Positions 48,185 through 60,163 of a stretch of 64,000 bases of DNA are shown here, piece by piece. Below the pieces are notes generated by a model. That model was not told the origin of the DNA. It did not search any database and was given only the letters and a program-made list of their open reading frames with translations. The first letter of the stretch is position 1, and every line of letters begins with the position of its first letter. A program made the translations under genes and the position numbers. Source of the stretch: Voacanga thouarsii (taxonomy: Eukaryota > Streptophyta > Magnoliopsida > Gentianales > Apocynaceae); NCBI GenBank assembly GCA_026120185.1, contig JANUWF010001281.1, forward strand, positions 3,452,501 to 3,516,500, written 5' to 3'.

Positions 48185-50862
48185 CTATTCACTTTCACTA
48201 CAGAATTCGCTATCTACTTTATCTTCTGACTCTAAAGTAGATATTACTATATTAGATTCATCGGAACTACTTGTCAAGTCTTTGTCATTCTCTTGCAAAC
48301 TAACATTAACAGAGGGATCCACATCTTCATAAATATTGTTTGGGTCCCTTAGATTGTCTAATGGATCATCCATAATATCAATACTTGGATTCTGCACTTC
48401 ATTTTCTTGCAATGCACTATCAATTGTAGCCATCTCTAACGTTCATCTTGCAGCGACATGACAAACATGCAACCAATCTGTAGTATCCTTTTTGGGACTT
48501 GGATATGGTATGAAATACAATTGAATTGCTTGAAATGCAAGTGCAAATGGCTCAAATTTGCTCCATAATCTTTTAGGATTAATATCAAGCAATTTGTACC
48601 TAGGATGAATTCTTACTCCCATGTTATGTCTTGGATCATACCAATCACAATGAAATAAATAGGCATGTTTAACAGGCAAACCAAGATACTCCAGCTCCAC
48701 CACTTCCTTCAAAGTACCATAGTAATCCACTGTGCCTCCATCATCATTATTACAACCTTTTATGCATACGCCACTATTTGTAGTGGCTTTTCCTTTGTTA
48801 TGAGCAATTGTGTGAAAGTTGTAGCCGTTAACAAAAAACTGTGTATGTGCGCACAAATTTCTTTGGCCCCCAACTCAGATGTTTTATTTCACTATTTAAA
48901 ACATTGTTATTTGGATCATGCACCTATTTGACACAAAAATATTATAACTAAAAAAGATGAAGTTAATTAGAATGAAAAGTTGGGATGACACGACATTAGA
49001 TATATTCTTACATATTCCTTCAACCATTGAACAAACTCTCTTTCGAATGCTAACTCTAAATCAGAATCAGAAATGTTGCTTGTATTAGAGCGTTTCTCAA
49101 CCTTGAACAGCCTGAATTTTATTAAATTAAAAAAAATGGTGAGATGTTAAAATTTATGTCATTCCAAAACAATTTGTGCAAATTCATACTCACTCCACAT
49201 ATGGTTGGACCTCTTCGGTATTTAGCAACACATATAATGCAGCTGCATCATACTCTTTATCTGACAGGCACCTCGTCTTTGCAACACTTGATGGCCACCC
49301 AAGACAGCTAAATGTTGAAATACTTGACCTCATTAACTTATCAAAACCATCACCATCGTCATTTCGTTCAACCATTCTACTCTTTGTTTTGACATTATGA
49401 TCAAAGTAAAAAGTACAAAATGTTGAAACTTCTTCAACTAGGTATGCATTGCAAATTGAAGCTTTCAACTCTTGCTTTATTTTTCACCTTCTTCTTTAAA
49501 TTGTACAAAAACCTATGGTTGGAGATTTATCAATATGGATATTAACAAATTGAGGTTTAAAAAATAATAAATTATATATTTAACTAACCTCTCAAAAGGA
49601 TACATCCACCTATATTGCACAGGACCTCCAACTAAAGCTTCATACGGTAAGTGGATTGGCAAATGTTCCATTGAATAAAAAAAGCTTGGGGTGGAAAAAT
49701 TTTCTCCAATTTTGCATATTATCATAGAAATATTCTCTTCTAGTTTCAAAATTTGTTCAACACGTAACATTCTAGAAGTTAAGTCCTTGAAGAACAAGCT
49801 CAATTATGTTAGAGCATTGCTAACAACATCTGGAAGCAAATAGCGAAACGCTATTGGTATCAACCGAAGCATGAATACATGGCAATCATGGCTCTTAAGG
49901 TCAAATGATTTGCATTGCTTCTCATCCACACATCTTGACAAATTGGAAACATAACCATCTGGGAATTTCAAAGATTTAATCCACTCACACAAAATTTTTC
50001 GAGCATTTTTTTCCATACAATAGCATGCCTTTGGTTTCTTGGTACTTTCTTCTACTAACTCTAAATCCCTTCGTTGGCAAATCTCACGTAAATCTCTCCT
50101 TGCATTCTCATGGTCTTTTGTCTTTCCCTTCACGTCAAAGACTGTATTGAAGATATTATCAAAAAAATTCCTAATAATATGCATTACATCAAGATTATGC
50201 CTAATGACATTTGTCCTCCAATATGGTAAACTCCAAAATATACTTTTTTTACTCCAGTTGTGGGATTTCCCGTATCCTTCAGGTACGTGATTCCCACCAT
50301 TTTCAATGACAGTTGGAAAATCCTTCACCTGTGCCCATATTTCATCCCCACTTAGTCTACGTAGGGGTGCTAAATCCTCAATTCGGTTCTTTCTAAATGA
50401 GCTCTTATTCTTCCAAAAAGGGTGGTGTAATGGTAAAAACTATCGATGGCAATCAAAGAAGCATTGCTTTTTAGAGTTTTGAAGCCTGAATGCCTTTGAT
50501 TTTTCCATACACTATGGACAAGATAGTCTACTAGTTGAACTCCACCCAGACAACATGCTATATGTTGGGAAATCACTGATCGTCCACATTAGAGCAGCTT
50601 TCATCTGAAAATTTTGCTTCTTTGAAATGTCATATGTAACAACTCCGACTTCCCATAAATGTAGCAATTCATCAACCAAAGGTTGCAAATAGACATCGAG
50701 CTTCTTCTTGGGGTTCTTAGGACCAGGTATTATTGTACTAAGAAAAATGTATGGCGTTTTCATACACACACCAGGTGGTAAATTATATGGTGTTACCATC
50801 ACAGGCCAACACGAATACTACTTACTAGATATCCCAAATGGAGCAAAACCTGTTGGGTATCT
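48185..50862 (-). pseudogene. TNPD-like CACTA transposase, 5'-truncated
   Basis: Read on the minus strand from 50862. First comes the Transposase_21 core: GFAPFGISSK, MVTPYNLPPGVCMKTPY, IIPGPKNPKKKLDVYLQPLV, then ALMWTISDFPTYSMLSGW. Next come LSGDEIW, RHNLDVMHIIRNFFDN, and a DUF4218-type block (HLPYEALVGGPVQYRWMYPF, YLVEEVSTFCTFYF, LYVLLNTEEVQPYV). Near the C-terminus a DUF4216 block has SGVCIKGCNN, YYGTLKEVVELEY and ADW-type endings (TTDWLHVCHV). Introns are present (for example a donor after FVQWLKEY near 49009). The visible damage is mostly single nonsense codons: after GISSK, after RLSCP, after FDCHR and after HVAAR. The start of the gene is gone where an LTR-like piece begins at 50851. 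TNPD proteins carry out CACTA cutting and joining; this copy cannot. Confidence 0.88.
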
Positions 50863-52020
50863 CAGGCTCGTATTCTATACGAGCAGCGGAAAACAAACGA
50901 GATACCATCCCAGGACCTGTGTATGTGTGGAAAACAAGACATAAAAACAATAAAGTAGCAACTTTTGCCTTTGGGTAATCGTCCAAAGAACAAAATTTCT
51001 TCTTCAAGTCGAGGCGCGATCCAGCAATCCTCGTGATCAACCTCCATGTGAGTTGAACGTCTAACCACTATAATCACAGTGTATGATTATCTCTAACAGT
51101 AATCCACACAGAGGAATACTCAAGTACCAAACTTTCCTATGCTAGCAGAAACAAGATGGCGGGTAGGGTTCTTTTTTCAAGATCAAATTGAGAGAGAAAA
51201 GAGAAGAAGTTGTTGTTTCGTGGCCCTTGGTTTCTTGTGTGTGTTTCAGCTAGGGTTTTCGTGTTTTATATCTACTATATATTAAATGAAATTCCCCCCC
51301 CCCCAAACTGAGAGTTCTAATCCTATTAGAATTCCCTAATTGTAATTGAAAACATTATATTCTCACAATTACAACTTGGACCATAAATTATAACTAATTA
51401 TAATTTGTCCACAATAACTTCTCTTTTTCTCAATTAACCCCACTATGTTATCAAATAACATCTTGAGTATATAATCCTCTATTGTGTGTGACCTATTAGG
51501 TTTCCCAGTCAATTGGTAGTGAACATGAATCAATCTAAACGTCTTTGAGATTAATAATCCATAATTAATTAGAATTAATTCTATTAATTCTAATTATGAT
51601 TGGTTTATTAATTCATCAATTAATAAACCCATATTCCCAGATCATGAGCGGTATCTAGCAACACATCATGACCACCCAAGAGTCCAGGAAGTCAAGTGGC
51701 TTGACATAAACCCTTCAATAAAAAACTTAGTGCAATTAACTCCTTTCACCATACAATATCTCATTCGATTTGGAGTACGGAATTAGTGTCAACTCCCTCC
51801 AGAATTAATTCTGACCCGAATACAATAATACTTGTATCAGGAACCCACTACTCTAGATGTATATCAATTAGAACTGTTTCCAATAAACAATTGCCTTGGC
51901 CAAGGACTTTTCGAGTAGTAATTCCTACAATTAGCCGTGAGATAATCACCCTTACAAAATATGATGGTTGTAGGAGTTTCATTCATGGAGTACAAAATCA
52001 ATGAGTTTAAGTATAAATTT
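50851..52020. mobile_element. LTR-like insertion truncating the transposase
   Basis: Starting TGTTGGGTATCTC, the sequence leaves the transposase reading frame abruptly and contains phrases seen in plant copia LTRs (GCAGCGGAAAAC, CATGAGCGGTATCTAGCAAC). A C11 run lies near 51300. The right boundary and a target duplication could not be fixed, and transposase sequence does not resume to the right, so a deletion probably accompanied it. The identity as an LTR is an inference from the start and from familiar phrases. Confidence 0.4.
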
Positions 52021-54140
52021 ATGTATTAGTCTCAAAGAAGAACGAGAATTTCAAAATCACATTCTATCTTTTTAGAAATTTTGCAAATTATTTTTGTTAT
52101 AAGTAGCAATGCAAAATTCCTGGTAACACTAATTACAAGACATCCAAGAAAGGTACATCCTGTTGAGTAGTGAAAGAGAGAAGAAACAACAAGAACAATG
52201 GAAAACCTTCTGATCTCTAAATGATTTAAGGGATGGCAGTAAAGAATTTTGTGCATCAATTTCCCAGAAGTCCCATATTACCATGTAAAGTAAGAAAGAT
52301 TGCTTCAAATGCTTCATCACCATAGCAACAACTCCCAGGGTCCAACCAAACATATGGTCAAATAAGGGCTGGTTCCTATGCCCACCAAAGGTTAATCATA
52401 TGTCTAGTTGACATTGATTGCCATAATGAAAAATCTAATAAAATTTTACTTTTTAACTAGAAAAATAATGATGAAAATAGATAATAAATCTTCTTTCTTT
52501 CTTCCAAAAATTCACCGTCCGGTGAAGTGAACTTCACATAAATAAACCAAAATTTTAAGCAATGTACAAAGCATTCCATAGAGATAAAGAGTAAAAAAAA
52601 TGAAACATAGCAGAACGCAAAAATTTTACTCCTTTGTATTGTACTTTTCTCTCTCTCCTATTCTTTTTTCCATTTTTTTTCCCTATTGAATATCAAATAA
52701 CAAATGCAAATTTCAACAGTAGGAGACAATCTATTGGAAAGAAACCATATCTACTATGCTTCTTCTCCCATTTTGCAAACCTTCTGCAATTGTCAAGCTG
52801 TTAAGATGTCTAATAATTAACAGCTGCAAGCTTCTCACTTAGGAATTCAACTTTCTTCTTCCACTGCAACTGGATCAATTCACATAACATCATGCAGTTT
52901 TAATTCAGCAGCACAAAAGCTTCATTGTTGCTACTGCAATTTTGAACCGCTGCTTTTTAATAAAGCAATATTCGAGGCTTTCCTTGTTTTCTAAAGCAAT
53001 CACAAATATTTGCAACTACCCACATTCAAATTGAAGCAGAAACCTATTCAAACTGAAGCAGAAACCCACATTCGAACTGAAGTAAAAAACCCACGTTTGA
53101 GCTAAGGCCATAGCAAACATAGTAACAACAAACCAGTAAACTCAAATATCAAAGCCTCGTTTCAAAATTAATACAAATTTCACACATCTCAACACGAAGG
53201 TGGCATAATCAAGTTAAAATTATGTCTCAAACAACAATCAAATTGAAGAAATAGTACAATAAAGATGCCATTGTTACCTGTGTGTACTTCGAATGTGCAA
53301 ACTTAGGCGAATGTGGCATGAGATCTGAGAGATTTTGAGGGCTTTTCTTTGTTTCTGTGTGCGTTAATGTGTGTCGCAACCGAAGAGAGGGAGAGGCTTG
53401 CAGTGAAGAATGGCGACGGTATTAGTAGTGACAAGCGGCAGCAAGCATTGAGGAGAGTGAGGGTGAGGGTGAGAGTAGGATTGCAATTTAATTTACGTTT
53501 TTTATTTTTTATATTATTACATTTTTTTCCTTCTTATATTTATAAAGTTGAATTATAATTAAGTTACTATATTTCTAATTCATATAATATATAAAAATTA
53601 ATTATATATATTTATATTTTTGTGTATATATAAATAATAGTAATAACAATATTTTATGCATAATATATATATATATATATATATATTATTTATTTATATA
53701 ATTACTATCAAAACTACTTAGTTTTTAATTCTAAGTTATTCTATTTTATCTCTTCTTATTGCCTATACATTGTTTTTTAATTCGAAAAAATTAGTATGAC
53801 TTTTTCAATCCTTTTTAAAACAAATTTAATTTTGAGAATCAAATAAATACAATTATTATTATTTTTTTCCTTGTAATTCTTTGTTTCTAAGTTTATTGCT
53901 CTTATAATTTATGATATGAACATAACCACAAAAATATACATTTTAAAGATGAGATAGTTATAACCAATTAGACAGATTACTTTTAAAATAATATATAATA
54001 TCATTATTTGATTTGATACGTCATATTTCTACTATAATTATTAGGCTCAATTTAGAGATCCTTTCAATTCCAATGAATTTCATTTTAATTTATTAATTTT
54101 GAAGCTATTCCCAAATATAGCCCCAATATTTGTATATAAA
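52021..54140. other. CACTA 5' region without a recognisable exon
   Basis: AT-rich sequence where the leader and promoter of the TNPD-like gene would be expected. A short GC-richer patch at 53340-53480, with repeated GAGGGTGAGGGTGAGAG, may be transcript leader. Thereafter come long A/T stretches and a (TA)n run near 53670. Confidence 0.45.
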
Positions 54141-54149
54141 TATAAAATA

Positions 54150-55890
54150 TAAAAGTATTGTTTAAATAGAATGATTGAATTTCACTTTAAACAAATGTTT
54201 GTCAATAGGCATAATCTACCAAATAATTTTGGCCTGTTATATAGAGGTTATACTAGATTACATAGAAAAATATATCCAATTACTTTCAAATTTGTTCACG
54301 ATAATTTTGTTAGCGATTTCAAAAAATATAATGATTGGATCTTTAATTTGATATGCTTTTCTTTATAAATGCATTAGGTTTTGAGCCATTATATAGAGAA
54401 TATGCTAGATTATGTGAAAAATATAGAGATTAAATTTGGTCATAATACTTTTTTTTTAAAATAATTTTAACAAATCTAATTGTTGAATTTTTAATTTGAT
54501 ATGTTTATCCTTATAAATGCGCTTTGTTGTGGGTTGTTATATAGAGATTATGCTACATTATGTGACAAAATATATCTAATTATATTCAAATTTGGTAATG
54601 ATACTTTTTTTAATAATTGTAACAATTTTGACAATTGGATTGTAAATTTAACGTGCTTATATTTACAAACGAGTTAGGTTATTGGTCGTTATATAGAGAT
54701 TATGATATATTGTGTAGCTAAATATATCCGATTACCTTCAAATTTGGTCACAATACTTTTTTTAGTACTTTTAACAAATCTAATGGTTAGATTATAAGTT
54801 TGATGTGCTTATATTTACGAACGAGTTTGGTTATTGGCCATTATATAGAGATTATGCTAGATTGTGTACCTATATATATCCGATTACCTTCAAATTTGGT
54901 CACAATACTTTGTTTAGTACTTTTAACAAATTTAATGGTTGGATCGTCAATTTGACGTGCTTATATTTACGAACGAGTTAGGTTATTGGCCGTTATATAA
55001 AGATTATGCTAGATCGTGTAGCTAAATATATCCGATTACCTTTAAATTTGGTCACAAAACTTTTTTTAGTACTTTTAACAAATATAATGGTTGAATTGTA
55101 AATTTGACGTGCATATATTTACGAACGAGTTAGGTTATTGGCCGTTATGTAGAGATTATGCTAGATTATATACCTAATTATATCCGATTACCTTAAAATT
55201 TGGTCACAATACTTTTTTTAGTACTTTTAAGAAATCTAATGATTGGATCATAAATTTGACGTGCTTATATTTACGAACGAGTTAGGTTATTGGCCGTTAT
55301 ATAGAGATTATGATAGATTGTGTACCTAAATATATCCGATTACCTTCAAATTTTGTCACAATACTTTTTTTAGTACTTTTAACAAATCTAATGGTTGGAT
55401 CATAAATTTGACGTGCTTATATTTACGAAAGAGTAAGGTTATTGGCCGTTATATAGAGATTATACTAGATCGTATAGCTAAATATATCCGATTACCTTCA
55501 AATTTGGGCATAATACTTTATTTAGTACTTTTAACAAATCTAATAGTTGAAGCATAAATTTGACGAGCTTATATTGATGAACGAGTTAGGTTATTGGCCG
55601 TTATATAGAGAATATGCTAGATCGTGTAGCTAAATATATCCGATTATCTTCAACTTTGGTCACAATACTTTTTTTAGTACTTTTAACAAATCTAACGGTT
55701 GGATCGTAAATTTGACATATTTATATTTACGAACGAGTTAGGTTATTGACCATTATATAGAGATTATACTAAATTGTGCACCTAAATATATTCGATTATC
55801 TTTAAATTTGGTCATAATACTTTTTTTTAGTACTTTTAACAAATCTAATGGTTCGATTGTCAATTTGACGTTCTTATCTTCAACAAATCT
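54150..55890. repeat. 152-bp satellite array, about 11 copies
   Basis: The word GGTTATTGGCCGTTATATAG or its equivalent recurs at 54225, 54377, 54525, 54677, 54829, 54981, 55133, 55285, 55437, 55589 and 55741. The spacing is 152 bp in nearly every case (148 between the second and third). Each unit also holds ATATCCGATTACCTTCAAAT, TTTTTTTAGTACTTTTAACA and TTTGACGTGCTTATATTTAC. The leftmost three copies are most diverged and the middle copies most alike. It ends near CAATTTGACGTTCTTATC, just before the right subterminal repeats. Confidence 0.95.
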
Positions 55891-55914
55891 ATTTTTCTTC
55901 TACTTAAACGTCTA

Positions 55915-56587
55915 CCAACTACCCATGTCTGTTGGTATTTTGTTGGAACATCAATAGGGAAAAAACATTCATCTTCCCTTTACCAACAGATTTCCATCAG
56001 ACATAGTTACCAACCACACATATTTAATTGGTAATCGGTTGGTAAATATTTTCCTATATGCTTACCAACATATTACCAACAGATTACCAACACAAATATT
56101 AACAACTAAATACACGCCGTTGGTAATTCGGTTTGCAATTTTTGGAGATTGATTTACTATATTTTCAACGAATATGTTGGTTGCTAATGTTGTTGCTAAA
56201 AAATAAGCTATCATATTACCAACTATATTATCAACTACATTAGCTACCAACTATCCACTTCGGTTGGCATTCCGTTGGTACATTTGCGGGAACAACATTC
56301 TTGCCCTATTACCAATAGATTACCATCTAACACAGTTACCAACCACTTATATTTTGTTGGTAATCAGTTGGTAAATATTTTCCCTTCCATTTACCAACAC
56401 ATTACCAACCGATTACCAACAGCAAAATCACCAACATAATACACACAGTTGGTAATTTGTTGGTAAGTAACTGAAATGCAACACATTCCATATTTGTTGG
56501 GAATCGGTTGGTAATTTGTTGGTAATTACCAACCGAACTTGGTTTGTTGGGAATGGTTTGTTGGTAATCAGCCTTTTTCTAGTAGTG
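55915..56587. repeat. Right subterminal repeat array of the CACTA element
   Basis: The same GTTGGTAA/TTACCAAC words as at the left end, in both orientations, with related forms such as GTTGGTAAT and TACCAACCA, up to the terminal repeat at 56560-56587. Confidence 0.85.
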
Positions 56588-56770
56588 GTTGAAAGATGCT
56601 TGAAAACTTTGTATCAACATGAGTTACCATTTTTTTTTTTTTTTTGTCTTTATTTTGTGTAATATTGAATTGGAATTGTTATGCATTGTAATCCAAGTCT
56701 TCCGTTGTCAGCAAACAATTTGTTTAAACTTTTGTGAGCTCTTTTTAATTTGATTAAAATTATTGGTTTT
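56588..56770 (+). other. Displaced 3' flank of the GTE-like gene
   Basis: The sequence after the GTT duplication (GTTGAAAGATGCTTG onward, including a T13 run) is what originally followed the stop codon at 27781. It is T-rich, like a plant 3' UTR. Whether transcripts still reach a polyadenylation site here across 28.8 kb is doubtful; a new site inside the transposon is more likely. Confidence 0.6.
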
Positions 56771-56775
56771 TCATA

Positions 56776-57046
56776 GGCAATTAGGTAGATTTAGTCTTTA
56801 AACTTTTTTTGTTTAGCAAGTTTAGTCCCTAATTGTCTTTATTGGCAAGTTTAGTCGTTAAAATTTTTCTTTTCAAAAAATGCTCCCCAAAATAAATGTT
56901 GATTAGTGTTGCCGTCACTAGATGGACAGAAGGACTAAACAATTCACTCGAAAGTAGATAAAGGACCTAAAAATTTAAAAATAAAGATTATAGTTCCAAC
57001 TTATCAAACTTAAAAGTTAAAAGACTAAATTTGCCAATTAATTTGC
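56776..57046. mobile_element. MITE of about 270 bp
   Basis: The left end, GGCAATTAGGTAGATTTAG, and right end, GACTAAATTTGCCAATTAAT, form an inverted repeat. Inside are TCCCCAAAATAAATGTTG and ACTAGATGGACAGAAGGAC, shared in inverse orientation with the element at 23323-23730. No coding capacity. Confidence 0.6.
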
Positions 57047-57954
57047 ATACATACAAGGAGTTATAGATGCATAGTTACTAGCTAAAGGAATTTGCTAAAC
57101 TCGCTAGCCAACCTCCAAAAGATGGACACTTGCCCTCATCTGAGGTGGCTCTATTGATGAGATTAATACTATATTTGGATAAAGATTGGATTGATATGAA
57201 TTTATTAAAATTTAATAAAATATTATTAAATATGAGATAAATGTGGGGATTAATTATTAATAAGAGAGAAAAATATGATGTGTTGTGAGTATATGATAGT
57301 TCTCAAGAAACAAAAATCATTTAAATTAATATCATTTTAAATTAGAGTTTTAGTTTGGATTGGGAAGAGTTTCTTCCCAAGTATTGCCTAAAGCATTCCA
57401 TTTTTAAAGTTAAGGATGTCTATTGTTTTTCATTTCCCAATGGCATTCACTGTTCTTTTACTACATTTGATTAAGAAGAAAGATGGCTTGCTGATAAAGT
57501 ATGGAGACGATTGGTTACCAAAAAAAGAAATAATATCAAATATTTATTTTATTTAAATTAAATTTAAATTTATATAGTTAAAAGTTCAAAATGAAAACTC
57601 ATAATCTTAAAAATAATCAGATAAAATTCAAATACATAAATTATTTAAAAAAATATCTCGTTGACTCAATTAAAAATACCCTAAGTATCTTCCTTCATCC
57701 ATCCACAAGCTAGTTCATGATCTTTTTTTTTTTCTTTTCTTTTCCATAGTATGTTTTATATTCCAGTTTAATTTGATGGAAATCCACCAATCAAAAGCCT
57801 ACCATGCTCTATGAATCGTAAAGGTGGGTTATTTGGGGTTCAGTTTTGATCTTGAAAATACACAAGAAAACGTAGTCCTTCATATTTCTTTTTCATTTCA
57901 TTTCGTGAAATGAAATCCATAATTCAAACAAGCCTATGAGACGAGAAAAGATAA

Positions 57955-57956
<2 letters not shown>
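57047..57956. other. Spacer, no gene recognised
   Basis: AT-rich sequence with long A/T runs near 57540-57660. No exon was identified. Confidence 0.5.
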
Positions 57957-57995
<39 letters not shown>

Positions 57996-58409
57996 GTTGC
58001 GGAAGTCTCCTGTTATGACACATGGCGCTCTCATGCATTGACACTTGGTACTGTTTTAAAATTTTTAATTTTTTTTCCATAGAGAAGAAATTTTAAGGAA
58101 TTTTTTTTTAATATTAGGGTTATCTGAATTTAATGAATTCTGATAACGTGGATGTAATCAAAGTTAAAAAGGGAATAATAATATTTATCTCAAAAATATA
58201 ATTTAGAAATTTGGATAACTTTTACAAAAGCAAAAAGGGAGAGAGAACCCAAAAAAAAAATGGATTCTTCTCTTCTCTCGCTCTCTGTCATTCTTCAATT
58301 TGTAAAGGTTGGCTTTTTTTCTTATTCATTTTCTTTATCTTTCATTTGGGTTTGATTTTCTCTTCTTATGTTGATTTTGTTAATTTTGTGCTGCTGATGG
58401 TTTAGACGA

Positions 58410-58510
58410 ATTTTGAGGTTTCTGTTCTGATCAAGGAGGCAATTTTGCGGCTTGATATCCCCGTGGATGACCCCGTTTTGATGGTAGAACATAACTATAC
58501 CATCGCAATC
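58410..58510 (-). pseudogene. Protein-kinase catalytic-loop fragment
   Basis: On the minus strand a short frame reads YHQNGVIHGDIKPQNCLLDQ and then NRNLKI. This is the kinase subdomain VIb pattern (HxDxKPxNxLLD), with G in place of the usual R of HRD, as in some non-RD-type kinases. It loses similarity after NLKI. About 30 residues only, so the subfamily cannot be named. It is in the opposite orientation to the kinase exon at 60164-60535 and is a separate fragment. Confidence 0.5.
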
Positions 58511-58566
58511 CACAGAGAAAAGCAAGTACTAGTAATGGCTAATGGGGGAGGCTGTGGTAAAACATA

Positions 58567-58965
58567 TCACTTCGTGCCGTTCCCAATCCCTGGTGTAGAA
58601 ATTGCAATGTCCGACAAAGTAAAGCAATCTTCTCCCCCGACAATCCTAGCTTCTCCACTCTGCAGCTGCCATGGGCTTCCTAGCACACTAGCCACGCCTG
58701 CACCGATGCTGCCACCGTCACCTATTCCGACTCCTGGAAAGGGCCAAACTGCTCTTCCAAGTCCGAAACCCATATCGTCAAGCCCAGGCCTAAGTCCAAG
58801 ATCGATTGCACCCAGAGTAAAGAACCCGGGTCCTTGAGTGTTCAATAATGAGGTAAAAGCTCCGCAAACGTTCATACCGGGCTTGATGTCACTCATGAAC
58901 GGTAGTGGTCCTCCATGATTGCCTGTAAGAGGGGCTAGAAGAGCAAATGTGGTGGTGGAAGGCAA
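58567..58965 (-). pseudogene. C-terminal fragment resembling a Dof zinc-finger protein
   Basis: A 132-codon GC-rich frame, strikingly different from its AT-rich surroundings. It holds FTSLLNTQGPGFFTLG, then LDDMGFGLGRAVWPFPGVG, and ends GGEDCFTLSDIAISTPG. Some plant Dof-domain transcription factors have a Gly-rich C-terminus with WPFPGVG and end in DCFAWPDLAISTPG, which this matches from memory. The Dof zinc finger itself is absent. The unrelated sequence on both sides and its place in the Helitron mark it as a captured fragment. The plus-strand frame at 58445-58837 is its shadow. Confidence 0.45.
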
Positions 58966-59233
58966 ATGGTGGTGGAAGGCAAGTGGCGGTAGTCATGAGT
59001 TGGAAAAACATAGTTATTGATGTGATTCTCAAAGGTCAAAAGCATTTCTAATTCTCTAGAGACATTGTGCACAATCGGCCTTGCCGGCCCCGGTATGTTT
59101 TCATTTTTTTTAACGTTGCATACTTGGTAGTCTTGATCATCAAGTTTAGATGGCAGGCGTACAAGGGATTTGTGTTGGTGGAGGGATTTTTTGTTTAGTT
59201 GCTAATTGTTCATATCTAATTGACAATTTCTAG

Positions 59234-59319
59234 GGTCACTGATGTGTTGCCTCATATGGATGTGGATTTGAAAAAGAATGGTGCCAGAGTCTTAGAAAGG
59301 GCTAAGGAGATATGCATTG
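59234..59319 (+). pseudogene. Possible universal-stress-protein exon
   Basis: An 86-bp exon with acceptor TTCTAG and donor ATTG/GTAAAT encodes VTDVLPHMDVDLKKNG and then ARVLERAKEIC. The last part resembles the first helix region of plant universal stress proteins (..LLERAKEIC), small ATP-binding proteins. It is too short for certainty, and no adjacent exons were recognised. Confidence 0.35.
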
Positions 59320-60163
59320 GTAAATCAATAAATTCATCAACTTTCTTATTTTTTCTTTTTTTTTTATTTCCCATAAGTTTGTGCTTTGATACCTTTCCTT
59401 CTATTTTTCTCAAATTACAATTAAATTAACATCTCCTATTATCATCTCATATATGTTGGAGTTAATGGTAATATATTGAAATTTATGGTATACTTTGTTT
59501 CTGTTCCTTTCTTTAGCTTTTCCATGAATAAGCACCAAGCCCTGCTACTATTGGAACCAAACACATTTCTGGCACTTGACTACAGAGTGTTTTTTCTTGA
59601 TAATTTTGGCAAGAAGGTATTTACTATATCTCCCAGACAAAAACATGTATTTTATGTGGGTTTCTCTTGGTTTATTGCATAATGTTTTTCATTTATGAAA
59701 TTCGTTTCAAGATGCTTCTCTTTTGATTTGTGATGATAAAGATTGAATTTTGAGAATGGTTATTGTTTCAGATATGTAGTTTCAATTGGGATTTGAATGA
59801 ACTTCATTTCTGTAACATTGAGTTTTGCTCTACACATAAGTTCTTAGCAAATTGATCAATTTTCATGTAGAAAAATTTAACAAACCCGTAAAGGAGTTTC
59901 TGAGTATCACAAACAATCATCCTCCAATTTGAAAAGGGGCAACTTTACAAAGAGGAACCTTTCCAGCTTAGCTTTATCCATCTAATCGGGAACCTATTTT
60001 TAATTTTTTTTTTGTGTTTATTAGTTGATTTGAACCACATTCTTAATCAGCTTGGTGTATCCTGTTGTGTATATCACAAAAATCATCTGCATTTTCTATC
60101 ATATGAATCTTGGCTCTTACAAAAAATTTTCCCCCTTAGATTGATCTTTGATCTTTCTACTAG

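Larger units (their letters stand above)
27794..56587 (-). mobile_element. Giant composite CACTA (En/Spm) transposon, 28.8 kb
   Basis: The left end reads CACTATTAGAAAAAAGCTGA and the right end, inverted, CACTACTAGAAAAAGGCTGA. Including the next eight bases (TTACCAAC), 26 of 28 match. The flanks carry GTT at 27791-27793 and 56588-56590, the 3-bp duplication typical of CACTA elements. Transposase genes lie on the minus strand in the usual order, TNPD first and TNPA second. Both ends bear dense GTTGGTAA/TTACCAAC arrays. An 11.4-kb LTR element, a nested 4.35-kb solo LTR and another LTR-like piece account for roughly 12.6 kb. The remaining 16 kb contains a 1.1-kb tandem array and a 152-bp satellite. 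Both genes hold premature stops, so the copy is non-autonomous, though its ends look functional. Confidence 0.93.

Noticed and set aside
58445..58837. 130-codon Pro/Ser-rich plus-strand frame
   Set aside because: Antisense shadow of the GC-rich Dof-like minus-strand fragment, which matches family motifs better.
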